The position numbers were made by a program, and so were the translations under genes. The notes beneath the pieces are model-generated. The model ran no database searches, was not told the DNA's origin, and worked only from the letters and a program-made list of their open reading frames with translations. Positions 27,465 through 37,370 of a stretch of 64,000 bases of DNA are shown one piece after another; the stretch's first letter is position 1; every line of letters begins with the position of its first letter. Source of the stretch: an uncultured Oscillospiraceae bacterium (GTDB taxonomy: Bacteria > Bacillota > Clostridia > Oscillospirales > Ruminococcaceae). The DNA lies in NCBI GenBank assembly GCA_904384225.1, contig CAJFJV010000001.1:62001-126000 (forward strand). The letters are read 5' to 3'.

Positions 27465-29159
27465 ATGAACAACATCATCAAGCTGAACGCACAAAACTGT
27501 CAGAACTGTTTTAAATGCATCCGGGAATGTCCCCTTAAAGCGATTGAATTCAAAGACGGGAAAACGCGGATTATTGAGGATGAATGCGTCCTTTGCGGCA
27601 CATGTATGGAAACATGCCCGCGCAGCGCGAAATACGTCCGGCATAACCGCCCCGCTGTTGAAGCGCTGATTGCAAGCGGGAAACCGGTCTGCGTCAGCCT
27701 CGCCCCCTCTTATACCGGGTTCTTCGGGACCAACCGCTTTGCCAAAATGAGCGCGGCTTTAAAAAAGCTCGGCTTTTCCGTTGTGGAGGAGACGGCAATC
27801 GGCGCCGCAGAGGTCTCAAAGGAGTATGCCCGCCTGATGAAAGAGGGACAGATGAAAAACGTCATCGCCACCGCATGTTCCTCCGTCGTGATGCTGATTG
27901 AGCGCCATTTTCCCGAACTGATCGGCCAGCTCGCGCCCGTATCTTCCCCGATGATGGCGCATGCCAGGATGATGCGCGAAACATACGGCGATATCCACGT
28001 CGTATTCATCGGCCCCTGCCTTTCCAAAATGTTTGAGGCGGACGACCCGCTCGCCGGCGGTATGGTCGACGAGGTGCTGAATTTCCGGGATATTGATAAG
28101 TGGTTTGCGGAAAAGGGAATTTCGCTGGACGAGGACGATGAAGAGGTGCACGGCGTGCGCGAGCCGCTGATGCGCCAGTATCCGAAAATGGAGGGTATCA
28201 TCCAGACCATCCCGGACTTTTCGGGCTATACGCCGGTTGCAGTCGACGGGATCGACCGCTGCATTGAATTTTTCACTTCGCTGAAACAGGATCAGATCGA
28301 TCACATTTTCGTCGAGGCCAATATCTGCGCAGGCGGATGCATCGGCGGCCCGCTGATGCGGATGCAGCGCAAAAGCCTCATCCGTTCCACCACGCTGCTT
28401 ACCGCAGACGCCATCGAAGAGGACCGTACGCCCGCGAAATCGGCCGATACCAAAACACAGCACCCGCGTGTGTTCGCCGACCGCAGCATTGCAATGAAAA
28501 TGCCGTCCGAGGAGGAAATCCGCCAGATCCTAGCGGCCATCGGCAAAACTTCGCCGGAACAGGAGCTAAACTGCGGAAGCTGCGGATATCCAACCTGCCG
28601 GGACAAAGCCATTGCCGTGTACAACGGGAAGGCGGATATCACGATGTGCCTGCCGTTTTTGCGGGAGAAAGCGGAAAACAAGTCTTCTATGATCATATCC
28701 AATTCGCCAAATGCCATTGTGGCTTTCGATGCGGATATGAACGTCTTAGAATTAAACCCGCGCGCGGAATACCTGTTCGGTGTGGACAAAAACACCATTA
28801 TCGGCGAAATGATCCCCGCCTTATACGGCGAGACTGCGTTTGACGAAGCGCGGGAAAGCGGCAAAACCGTTATGAAGAAATGCACGGGTGCCACAGACCA
28901 GATCATTTTGGAGCTCTCTATGGTTTACCTGCCCCAAAACGATATGTTCATCGCATTCGCGAAAGATATTTCAGCGGTAGAGGCGGATAAGGCGCAGCTT
29001 GCCGCACTGCGGATGTCAACGGTCGACGTCGCGCAAAAAGTCATCGACAAGCAGATGCGCGTCGCGCAGGAGATTGCAAGCCTTTTGGGCGAGACGACGG
29101 CGGAGACAAAAGTTGCGCTTACAAAGCTCAAAAGCTCTATTCAGGATATTTCCAAATAA
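27465..29159 (+). CDS. Sensory-type [FeFe]-hydrogenase with N-terminal 2x[4Fe-4S], additional Fe-S domain and C-terminal PAS domain
   Basis: CxxCxxxC motifs; H-cluster motifs 'TACSSVVMLIERHFPEL', 'GPCLSKMFEADD', 'ICAGGCIGGPL'; 'CGSCGYPTCRDKAIAV'; PAS 'SPNAIVAFDADMNVLELNPRAEYLFG'. Confidence 0.9.
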   Translation: MNNIIKLNAQNCQNCFKCIRECPLKAIEFKDGKTRIIEDECVLCGTCMETCPRSAKYVRHNRPAVEALIASGKPVCVSLAPSYTGFFGTNRFAKMSAALKKLGFSVVEETAIGAAEVSKEYARLMKEGQMKNVIATACSSVVMLIERHFPELIGQLAPVSSPMMAHARMMRETYGDIHVVFIGPCLSKMFEADDPLAGGMVDEVLNFRDIDKWFAEKGISLDEDDEEVHGVREPLMRQYPKMEGIIQTIPDFSGYTPVAVDGIDRCIEFFTSLKQDQIDHIFVEANICAGGCIGGPLMRMQRKSLIRSTTLLTADAIEEDRTPAKSADTKTQHPRVFADRSIAMKMPSEEEIRQILAAIGKTSPEQELNCGSCGYPTCRDKAIAVYNGKADITMCLPFLREKAENKSSMIISNSPNAIVAFDADMNVLELNPRAEYLFGVDKNTIIGEMIPALYGETAFDEARESGKTVMKKCTGATDQIILELSMVYLPQNDMFIAFAKDISAVEADKAQLAALRMSTVDVAQKVIDKQMRVAQEIASLLGETTAETKVALTKLKSSIQDISK

Positions 29160-29327
29160 AGGGTTTCCCTTTTTCCGGGCAGTGTTTCCCGCTGCCCCCA
29201 AAAGCCCGCCTCCCTTCGGGCGGGAGTACCTGTTTTCCGGCGGTTTCCCGGTTTTTTGGCAAAACGGCCGTGCAAGCCGGCGGAACAGCCCAAAAATAAC
29301 AGCCGCTGCGGCAGAACGGATGAAAAT

Positions 29328-30497
29328 ATGAAACTGTTTATCGATGCGGTGTGGGAGAGCCTTTATCACTACGGCGAGGAGCTTTGCGGCGACAAGGTCG
29401 AGATTGTAAGAAACGACGATTTCTTTCTGATGGTTTTGGCGGACGGTCTCGGCAGCGGCGTAAAAGCCAACATTCTCTCCACGCTTACCAGTAAAATTAT
29501 CGCCACAATGATGGCGCAGGGCTCCTCTTTGGAAGAGGCAGTCGAAACCATTGCCAGCACACTGCCCGTATGTCAGGACAGAGGCATCGCCTATTCCACC
29601 TTTACCATTGTCAAGGTGGAGCGTACCGGCGCGGTATATCTTGCGGAATTTGACAACCCGCTCACCGTATGGATGCACGACGGCGCAGTCTGCGAACTCA
29701 AACGGGAGGAACTCCTGCTCGGCGGGAAGCAGATCTTCACCAGCCGTTTTCAGGCATCCCCCGGCGATATGCTCGTCTCTTTTTCCGACGGCGTGGTTCA
29801 CGCCGGCGTCGGGCGGCTGCTCGACCTCGGCTGGCAGTATCAAAATATTGTAAACTATATCGTGGAACACTATACCGACGACATTTCCCCGCGTGAAATG
29901 GTGAAAAAGCTTTTGGGCAGTGTCAACACCCTGTATATGGACAAACCGGGCGACGATTCCACGGTGTGCGCAATGCGCATCAAAAACGCCACGCCGCTCA
30001 CCGTCATGGTCGGCCCGCCCTCAAACGGTGAAATGGACCGCGTTGTGGTTGACAAGCTGATGCACAACGGCGGCTTAAAGGTCGTCTGCGGCGGCACCAC
30101 CTCACAAATCGTATCCCGGATTACCGGACGGGAGCTTGAGGTCATGATCGATTACGAAAACCCGGCTGTTCCGCCCACAGCGCATATCCCGGGGATTGAT
30201 CTGGTGACAGAGGGCGTTTTGACGCTTGGCAAATGCGTAGAGTACATGAAGCAGTATACTGACGGGGACAAACACAGCTTAGACTTTGTTTTAAACAAAA
30301 AAGACGGTGCTTCCAAGCTGTGCAAAATGCTCTTGGAGGAGTGTACGGAGGTACAGTTCCTTGTCGGTCAGGCTTTGAATCCCGCGCACCAGAATCCCGG
30401 TATGCCGCTTTCTCTCGGCTTAAAATTAAACCTGATCAAAGAGCTTTCCCATGAGCTTGAGAAAACAGGCAAAAAGGTTTCAGCCGAATATTTTTAA
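29328..30497 (+). CDS. SpoIIE-family PP2C-type protein phosphatase
   Basis: 'LMVLADGLGSGVKANILSTLTSKIIATMM', 'GDMLVSFSDGVVHAGVG', 'GDDSTVCAMRI'; start trimmed to ATG 29328. Confidence 0.88.
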   Translation: MKLFIDAVWESLYHYGEELCGDKVEIVRNDDFFLMVLADGLGSGVKANILSTLTSKIIATMMAQGSSLEEAVETIASTLPVCQDRGIAYSTFTIVKVERTGAVYLAEFDNPLTVWMHDGAVCELKREELLLGGKQIFTSRFQASPGDMLVSFSDGVVHAGVGRLLDLGWQYQNIVNYIVEHYTDDISPREMVKKLLGSVNTLYMDKPGDDSTVCAMRIKNATPLTVMVGPPSNGEMDRVVVDKLMHNGGLKVVCGGTTSQIVSRITGRELEVMIDYENPAVPPTAHIPGIDLVTEGVLTLGKCVEYMKQYTDGDKHSLDFVLNKKDGASKLCKMLLEECTEVQFLVGQALNPAHQNPGMPLSLGLKLNLIKELSHELEKTGKKVSAEYF

Positions 30498-30615
30498 TTT
30501 CAATCAGGGCTGCGCGCTTTAAATCACTTGGCAAACCGCCGCTCCTGTGCTATACTAAACATCCAGAAAAGAAAACGAAGACGCAGGACACCGCAGCAAA
30601 GGAGGAAAATCCAAA

Positions 30616-31398
30616 ATGGTGCTTACAGTTGACGTTGGCAATACCAACATCGTTTTCGGCGGGTTTGAGGGGGACACGCTGCGCTTTACCTCCCGTATCC
30701 GCACGGACAAATATCAAATGCGCGACGAATATGCCGTCAAATTTCTGGAGCTGATCCGTTTTTACGGCTTCCAGCCGTCTGATTTCGACGGTGCGATTAT
30801 CTCAAGCGTCGTGCCGCCGCTCATCCCTGTTTTAAAGTCGGCGATTGCACAGATCCTTCCTGTGCGCGTTTTAGTCGTTTCCCCCGGCATCAAAACCGGG
30901 CTCAACATTAAATTGGACGATCCGGCCATTATGGGTGCCGACCTTGTATGCGGCGCAGTCGGCGCCCTTGTGCGCTATCCCACGCCATGCATCATTGCGG
31001 ACTTGGGTACGGCGACCAAGCTGCTCGTTTTAGGGGAGGACGGCAGCTTTTTAGGCGGCACGATCATGCCGGGCGTCAACATCTCGCTCGACGCGCTTTC
31101 GAAAAATACGGCGCTTCTGCCGCACATTGAATTTGGCAAAGTAGAGCGCGTCATCGGCACCAACACCATTGACTGTATGCTGTCCGGCGTCCTGTTCGGC
31201 ACGGCCAGCATGATCGACGGCATGGTTGACCGCATTGAAGAGGAGCTTGGGCAAAAGGCTTCGGTCGTCATGACAGGCGGCATTGCCAAGAGCATTGCGC
31301 CGTATTGCCGGCGGCAGTACGCCTTTGACGAAAACCTGCTGTTATACGGCTTAATTGAGCTTTACAGGCGCAACACACGCCAAAAGGCGCCGCTGTAA
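30616..31398 (+). CDS. coaX: Type III pantothenate kinase
   Basis: MVLTVDVGNTNIVFGGFEGDTL, 'GADLVCGAVGALVRYPTPCIIADLGTATKLLVL', 'GGTIMPGVNISLDAL'. Confidence 0.95.
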   Translation: MVLTVDVGNTNIVFGGFEGDTLRFTSRIRTDKYQMRDEYAVKFLELIRFYGFQPSDFDGAIISSVVPPLIPVLKSAIAQILPVRVLVVSPGIKTGLNIKLDDPAIMGADLVCGAVGALVRYPTPCIIADLGTATKLLVLGEDGSFLGGTIMPGVNISLDALSKNTALLPHIEFGKVERVIGTNTIDCMLSGVLFGTASMIDGMVDRIEEELGQKASVVMTGGIAKSIAPYCRRQYAFDENLLLYGLIELYRRNTRQKAPL

Positions 31399-31503
31399 CC
31401 GTCTTATTCCCGATATACATGGGGGCGACCGGCCCTTGTGCATATAATAAAAAGCATGCGCTGTATCTGCTAAAAGGGCAGAACGGCAGCAAGGAGGATT
31501 TTT

Positions 31504-32124
31504 ATGAAACCACAGGCACAGAAAACATCGGTTCAGAAGCTGACATTCGGCGCAGTACTGACGGCGCTTGTCATCCTTTTGCAGTTTATGGGGACATTTA
31601 TCCGTTTCGGACCGTTTTCCATTTCACTGGTCCTGCTCCCCATCGTCATCGGGGCGGCGACCTGCGGGCCGTATATGGGCGCTTGGCTCGGCTTTGTATT
31701 CGGCCTTGTCGTGCTAATCAGCGGCGATGCATCCGCTTTTTTAGCCGTCAACATCCCCGGCACGATTATAACGGTATTGTTAAAAGGCACGGCATGCGGC
31801 CTGTGCGCAGGACTCATTTACAAGCTGTTCTCCAAGCTTAACCGCTACGTCGGCGTAGCGGCGGCGGCAATCGTCTGCCCGCTTGTCAATACGGGCGTTT
31901 TCCTGCTCGGCTGCTGGCTCTTTTTCTATGATACCGTCGCCGGATGGGCCGTCGGTATGGGGTACGGCGAAAATGTAGCGGCCTATATGTTCCTTGTGCT
32001 GGTCGGCGGGAATTTTGTGGTTGAGCTGCTTATCAACACGCTGTTAAGCCCGGTCATCGTGCGGCTGCTCGGCATCCGGTCGAAAAAGCCCTCGGGGCCT
32101 GCCGCCCCGAATGACGCGGAATAA
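31504..32124 (+). CDS. ECF transporter S component, probable pantothenate-specific
   Basis: 6-TM S-component fold; specificity inferred from adjacency to coaX. Confidence 0.75.
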   Translation: MKPQAQKTSVQKLTFGAVLTALVILLQFMGTFIRFGPFSISLVLLPIVIGAATCGPYMGAWLGFVFGLVVLISGDASAFLAVNIPGTIITVLLKGTACGLCAGLIYKLFSKLNRYVGVAAAAIVCPLVNTGVFLLGCWLFFYDTVAGWAVGMGYGENVAAYMFLVLVGGNFVVELLINTLLSPVIVRLLGIRSKKPSGPAAPNDAE

Positions 32125-32135
32125 AGCATAAATAC

Positions 32136-32173
32136 AAAAAGCGCATCCTTTTGCTAAAAGGATGCGCTTTTTT
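32136..32173 (+). terminator. Terminator after ECF S-component gene
   Basis: AAAAAGCGCATCCTTTTGCTAAAAGGATGCGCTTTTTT. Confidence 0.85.
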
Positions 32174-32233
32174 GCAGTTTTAGCCCAGCGCAGGCGAACT
32201 TCCACCCCGCCGGCTCCCCATGCCGTTTTGCCT

Positions 32234-32713
32234 TTACCGGACAGCACAGGCCGCTTCTTCCGGATGGCGGGCAAAATAGTGCTGATGCTCCTCCTCCGCA
32301 CGATAGTAAATAGAAAGCGGCTCCACCTGCGTCAGCAGCTTGTTTTGATACTGCGCTTCCACAGCCTCTTTTGCGCAGATGACCGCCTCTCTATCCGCAT
32401 AGTCTACAAACAGCACCTTGCTCTGGTTTTCCCGCAGCACCTTTTCTTCTTCGGTATACCGCCTTGCCGGATTCAGGCGCCGGAAAAATGCGGTGCAGAG
32501 CGTGTGTACCGATACGCGCTCCTCGTCGAAAAAGACGCGGCACACCTCTTCATATCCGGTATTCCCTTTTCCAACTTCATAATATGCTGGAACAAGATCG
32601 GGATTGCCGTTGGCATATCCGACTTCTGTTGCAAGGACGCCTTCCATATGGGAGAAAAAATCCTCCAAGCACCAAAAACACCGGTCAAAAAACAGCAGTT
32701 CTTTCATTTTCAA
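32234..32713 (-). CDS. msrA: Peptide-methionine (S)-S-oxide reductase MsrA
   Basis: 'RCFWCLEDFFSHMEGVLATEVGYANG', 'YEEVCRVFFDEERVSV', 'HQHYFARHPEE'. Confidence 0.9.
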   Translation of the reverse strand: MKMKELLFFDRCFWCLEDFFSHMEGVLATEVGYANGNPDLVPAYYEVGKGNTGYEEVCRVFFDEERVSVHTLCTAFFRRLNPARRYTEEEKVLRENQSKVLFVDYADREAVICAKEAVEAQYQNKLLTQVEPLSIYYRAEEEHQHYFARHPEEAACAVR

Positions 32714-32815
32714 ATATCTCCTCTTTTTGTATCGGAAGGAGCGCGCCGCCGGCGGCCTCTTCTCTCTTTCTTTAAGCGGGACGTCCCGGTTTGCCTCTGC
32801 GTCCCTTTTTCCCTT

Positions 32816-34093
32816 TTACAGCCTTTCGATGCTTGCAAATCCCTTCTTTAGATCTGCTAAGATGTCGTTTATATTCTCAAGCCCAACGGAAAGACGGATC
32901 ATCCCCGCGTCGATGCCGGCTGCCACCAGTTGCTCGTCCGTAAGCTGCCGGTGCGTTTCGCTTGCCGGATGCAGCACACAGGTGCGGATATCGGCCACAT
33001 GCACTTCATTGGAAGCAAGCTGCAGCGCGTTCATAAATTGCATCGCCGTCTCTTTGCCGCCTTTGATGACAAAGGAAATGACGCCACTGGCCCCCTGCGG
33101 AAGATACTTTTCCGCCAACTGGTGATATGGGCTGTCCGGAAGGGACGGATAGTTCACCGATTCAACCTGCTCGCAGGATTCCAAGTACTTTGCAACCGCC
33201 AGCGCATTTTCGCAGTACTGTTTCATCCGGACGGCCAGCGTCTCCAGCCCAAGATTCAGCAAAAAGGCGGAATGGGCCGCAGGATAGCAGCCGAAATCGC
33301 GCATCAGCTGCATCCGCGCTTTTAAAATATAAGCTTGCTTCCCATAAGACTTGGTATAGGAAAGGCCGTGATAGGATTCGTCCGGCTCCGTAAGCTCCGG
33401 GAATTTTCCGTTTGTCCAATCGAAATTGCCGCTGTCCACAATCACGCCGCCGACCTGCACCGCATGGCCGTCCATATATTTGGTGGTGGAGTGGATGACG
33501 ATATCCGCCCCCCATTCAAACGGGCGGCAGAGAACCGGCGTGGCAAACGTGTTGTCGATTATCAGCGGTACGCCGTTTTTGTGTGCGACGCGTGCAAATT
33601 TTTCAATATCCAAAACCGTCAGCGCCGGATTGGCTATCGTTTCGCCGAAAACAGCCTTAGTATTGGGCTTGAACGCCTTTTGCAGTTCTTCTTCCGGCGC
33701 GTCCGCATCGACAAAGATGCATTCAATGCCAAGCCTTTTCAGCGTGACTGCAAAAAGATTAATCGTCCCGCCGTAAATGGTGGAAGCGGAAATAAAGCTG
33801 TCCCCTGCACTGCAAATATTCAGGATCGACAGAAGCGAGGCCGCCTGCCCGCTGGTTGTGGCCATTGCGCCCACGCCGCCTTCAAGGGCTGCTATCTTGT
33901 TTTCAACCGCCATAACCGTGGGGTTTGCAAACCGTGAATAGATCAGCGCTTTTGTCGGGTCGTCAAAAACTGCCGCAACCTCCTGTGTAGAGTCGAAGAC
34001 ATAAGTTGTGCTTTGTACAATCGGGACAACGCGCGGGTCGCTGTTGCCCGGCGTATAGCCCGCGTGCAGGCATTTGGTTTCGAGTTCCATCAT
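32816..34093 (-). CDS. metY: O-acetylhomoserine sulfhydrylase
   Basis: 'ETKCLHAGYTPGNSDPRVVPIVQSTTYVFDST', PLP Lys motif 'IVIHSTTKYMDGHAVQVGGVIVD'. Confidence 0.93.
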   Translation of the reverse strand: MMELETKCLHAGYTPGNSDPRVVPIVQSTTYVFDSTQEVAAVFDDPTKALIYSRFANPTVMAVENKIAALEGGVGAMATTSGQAASLLSILNICSAGDSFISASTIYGGTINLFAVTLKRLGIECIFVDADAPEEELQKAFKPNTKAVFGETIANPALTVLDIEKFARVAHKNGVPLIIDNTFATPVLCRPFEWGADIVIHSTTKYMDGHAVQVGGVIVDSGNFDWTNGKFPELTEPDESYHGLSYTKSYGKQAYILKARMQLMRDFGCYPAAHSAFLLNLGLETLAVRMKQYCENALAVAKYLESCEQVESVNYPSLPDSPYHQLAEKYLPQGASGVISFVIKGGKETAMQFMNALQLASNEVHVADIRTCVLHPASETHRQLTDEQLVAAGIDAGMIRLSVGLENINDILADLKKGFASIERL

Positions 34094-34155
34094 AACAACA
34101 TCCTTTCTTATTCGTTGATTCGCAGCAAAGGGCTTGCTTCAAGCGAACGCATGCA

Positions 34156-36069
34156 TCAGATCAGCTCAGAGAGCTCTGTCCATTCGGCAAGGATCTCTTC
34201 ATGCCGGTCTTTTTTCTCCTCAAGCGCAGCGCAAAGGGCGGAAAGCTTTTCGTAGTCCCTCGCCGTATCGGGATCGGCTATCTCCGCTTCAAGCGCGGCG
34301 ATGTCGGCCTCCGTTTCCTCTATCATGGTCTCAAGCTTGGCAAAACGCTGCTTGCGCTTCGCCTGCTCGGCGCGCTCCTGTTTAGAGCGGTGGTAAGCCG
34401 TCGGCCGTTCGGCTTTGCCGGCGGGCGGCGCCTGACGGGCCTGCTGCAGCTCGCGCTTTTTTTTCTCTTCCAGATAGAAGTCAAAATTGCCGTTGTATTG
34501 TGAAAGCCCGTCCGCGGAAAGCTCAAAAATGCGGTTCGGGATGGTATTCAGAAAATACCTGTCATGGGAGACAAAGATCAGCGTACCGTCAAATTCCCTA
34601 AGCGCCTCCTCCAGCGCCTCCTTGCTCTGCAAATCAAGGTGGTTTGTAGGCTCGTCCAAAATCAGCGTGTTGGCGTGGCGCAGCATCAAAAGCGCCATCG
34701 CCGTGCGGGCACGTTCCCCGCCGGAAAGCACGCCAATTTTTTTGTAAACTTCCTCTCCCCGGATCAGGACCTGCCCTAAAAGCCCGCGGATCTCATATTC
34801 TGCCATCAGCGGATACTGCCCCCACAGTTCCTCAAGCGCAGTGCGGCCGGGGTTGAGCTGACGGTTTTCCTGTTCATAAAAGGCCGTCTGCACGTTCCCG
34901 CCCCATATCACTTCCCCGTCCTTCGGCAAAAGTCCTAACAGCGTTTTCAAAAGCGTGGATTTCCCCGTTCCGTTCGGTCCGATCAGCGCCACTTTATCGC
35001 CGCGCTTAACTTCAAAATCAATCGGCCCGGACAGCCGGACGCGGTTTCCGTCTTCTCCTACCCAAAGCGTAAGCCCCCTCACCGCAAGCAGGTCTTTAAC
35101 CGGGCGGCGGCTGTACGTAAAGGAAAAGCGCGGAACCGGCGTGCGTTCGACGGGGCGTTCCAGCACCTCAATATGTTCCAGCTGATGCAGCCGGCTCTTC
35201 GCCATATTGGAAGTCGATGCGCGGACGATGTTTCGCTCCGCATATTCCCGCATGGAGGCGATTTTATTTTGCTGCGCTTCATATGCCCGCATTTCCTGCT
35301 TGATCCGTTCGGCGCGCAGCGTCTTATACCGCGTATAATTCCCCGGATAGGTATAAAGCTTCCGGTTTTCGAGCTCCCAAATCTTTGTGACCATACGGTC
35401 CAAAAAATAGCGGTCGTGCGAAACAACCACGATCCCGCCCTTATATCCCTGCAAATAGTCCTCAAGCCACATCAGCGTGCGGAAATCCAAATGGTTCGTA
35501 GGCTCGTCCAGCACCAAAAGCTCCGGCTCCTCCAAAAGGAGCTTTGCCAGCGCAAGACGGGTCTTTTCCCCGCCGGACAGGGCGTTTATGCAAAGATCGT
35601 CGTTTTTCTCCTCAAAGCCCATCCCGTTTAGCACCGTGCGGATTTTTACATCAATATGATAACCGTCGCGCGCTTCAAAATAGGCGCTTAAATCGGAATA
35701 TTCCTCGCACAGCGCCCGGTAGCGTTCGTCATGCGCAGTACAGGCGGCAATTTGCCGCTCCAGCAGCGCCAGCCTTTCCTCCATCTCCAAAAGTTCGCGG
35801 AACACGCTGCGCATTTCCTCATAAACCGTGTTCTCACGGGAAAGGCCGCTGTTCTGCCTTAAAAAGCCGATGTGTACACCGTTTGTGACGCTGACAGAGC
35901 CTTCGTCCGGCGCAAGCTGGCCGCACAGCACGTTTAACAGGGTGGATTTCCCGATCCCGTTTGCGCCAATCAAGCCTATCCGGTCGCCGTCCTCAATTGA
36001 AGCGGTAACGCTGTCAAAAATCAGCGTATCGCCAAAATATCTTGTAATATGATCCAGTGCGGCAAGCAA
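34156..36069 (-). CDS. ABC-F family ATPase with both NBDs intact
   Basis: GANGIGKST / GPNGTGKST; two LVLDEPTNHLD / LILDEPTNHLD; C-terminal coiled coil. Confidence 0.93.
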   Translation of the reverse strand: MLAALDHITRYFGDTLIFDSVTASIEDGDRIGLIGANGIGKSTLLNVLCGQLAPDEGSVSVTNGVHIGFLRQNSGLSRENTVYEEMRSVFRELLEMEERLALLERQIAACTAHDERYRALCEEYSDLSAYFEARDGYHIDVKIRTVLNGMGFEEKNDDLCINALSGGEKTRLALAKLLLEEPELLVLDEPTNHLDFRTLMWLEDYLQGYKGGIVVVSHDRYFLDRMVTKIWELENRKLYTYPGNYTRYKTLRAERIKQEMRAYEAQQNKIASMREYAERNIVRASTSNMAKSRLHQLEHIEVLERPVERTPVPRFSFTYSRRPVKDLLAVRGLTLWVGEDGNRVRLSGPIDFEVKRGDKVALIGPNGTGKSTLLKTLLGLLPKDGEVIWGGNVQTAFYEQENRQLNPGRTALEELWGQYPLMAEYEIRGLLGQVLIRGEEVYKKIGVLSGGERARTAMALLMLRHANTLILDEPTNHLDLQSKEALEEALREFDGTLIFVSHDRYFLNTIPNRIFELSADGLSQYNGNFDFYLEEKKKRELQQARQAPPAGKAERPTAYHRSKQERAEQAKRKQRFAKLETMIEETEADIAALEAEIADPDTARDYEKLSALCAALEEKKDRHEEILAEWTELSELI

Positions 36070-36131
36070 AGCGTTCCTCCTTTCTCCGATGCTGCATCCA
36101 GTCCGGCAGCAGTTTTAAAATCCCTTATCTC

Positions 36132-37352
36132 TTAATATACGAACGCGCCGTAACGGCCGGCAATTTTACGAAGGCGGCCCGGCTCGATCGTACAGCTTGA
36201 ATCCACCATTGCGCGGCCGTTATACAAAAACAGCGCGCGGGACAGCGCCTCCGGATCATCCGAATAAAAACAAACCGGGAGCGCGGCAAAGGGGGCGTTC
36301 CGGGCAAAATCCAGCGCATCGTCAGGCGTCTCAATTGAAACCAGCATCACATCCACGCTGTCGCGCTCCGCCGCCAGAAAATCATCCGTCATATCATACC
36401 CGCATGCAATCGGCTCCGTAAAATCTATCCGGTCTTCGTCAAGCGCAAAAAGCGCCATTTCATTTGTCAGCCAGATATCGTTTTCCTGCGCGGAAGTAAG
36501 CGGCGCCATAGGCTGCGGAACGTACCGGGTCAGCATATTGTGCGCTGCGCCGATATGCTCCGGCGTTGTCCCGCAGCAGCCGCCGATTATTGCGGCCCCT
36601 GCATCCAAAAGCCTGCGGGCCTCATCCGCAAACACGTCCAAGGCCGGCGCGCCCGCAGGGAAGCCCGGCTTTGCAATCAGCGGCACAGACGCATACGGCG
36701 ATATGGTGCGCAGGGCCGTCACCATTTCTTCCGGCCCGGCGCCGCAGTTAAAACCAAATGCATCCACACCCAAACGCTCAAGCGTAACCAGACAGGCAAG
36801 CGGCTGCCCGCCGGACAAAAGCATGCCTTCCTCGTTCAGCGCCATGGTCACCCATACCGGCTTTTTATATTTCCGGCATGCCAACACGGCTGCCCGGGCC
36901 TCCGGCACGGAAAGCATCGTCTCGATTACAAACAAGTCCACGCCCGCTTCATCAAGCGCCGCAGCCTGATCTGCATAAATCCGGCAAAGCTCGTCAAACG
37001 AATCCTCTCCGGCCGGTTCAAGGGAAAGTCCCGTCGGTGAAAGATCCCCCGCTATCAGCGCCCGGCCGTCTGCCGCCTGCCGGGCAAGCCCGACAAGCTC
37101 CCGGTTGATCGGGGCCACTGCGTCCGCAAGGCCAAACCGGGCAAGCTGCGCCGCATTTGCCGAAAAAGTGGGCGCATACAAAATACGGCTGCCCGCCTCA
37201 AGATAGGCGCGTCCTAACGCTATAACCTGATCCGGATGCGACAGCATCCACTCCTCCGGGCATTCGTCCGGGCGCATGCCCGCCGAAAACAGATTGGTCG
37301 CCGTTGCGCCGTCAAGCAGCGTATATCGCGGTATGGGAATATCATCCTGCAT
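36132..37352 (-). CDS. Homocysteine S-methyltransferase family protein with extra C-terminal domain
   Basis: 'LLDGATATNLF', Zn ligands 'FNCGAGPEE' and 'IIGGCCGTTPEHIGA'. Confidence 0.87.
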   Translation of the reverse strand: MQDDIPIPRYTLLDGATATNLFSAGMRPDECPEEWMLSHPDQVIALGRAYLEAGSRILYAPTFSANAAQLARFGLADAVAPINRELVGLARQAADGRALIAGDLSPTGLSLEPAGEDSFDELCRIYADQAAALDEAGVDLFVIETMLSVPEARAAVLACRKYKKPVWVTMALNEEGMLLSGGQPLACLVTLERLGVDAFGFNCGAGPEEMVTALRTISPYASVPLIAKPGFPAGAPALDVFADEARRLLDAGAAIIGGCCGTTPEHIGAAHNMLTRYVPQPMAPLTSAQENDIWLTNEMALFALDEDRIDFTEPIACGYDMTDDFLAAERDSVDVMLVSIETPDDALDFARNAPFAALPVCFYSDDPEALSRALFLYNGRAMVDSSCTIEPGRLRKIAGRYGAFVY

Positions 37353-37370
37353 GATATCAAAAATCCTTTC

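Noticed and set aside
29203-29227. Rho-independent terminator after the hydrogenase gene
   Set aside because: The GC-rich hairpin lacks a following T-run; left as a possible processing hairpin only.
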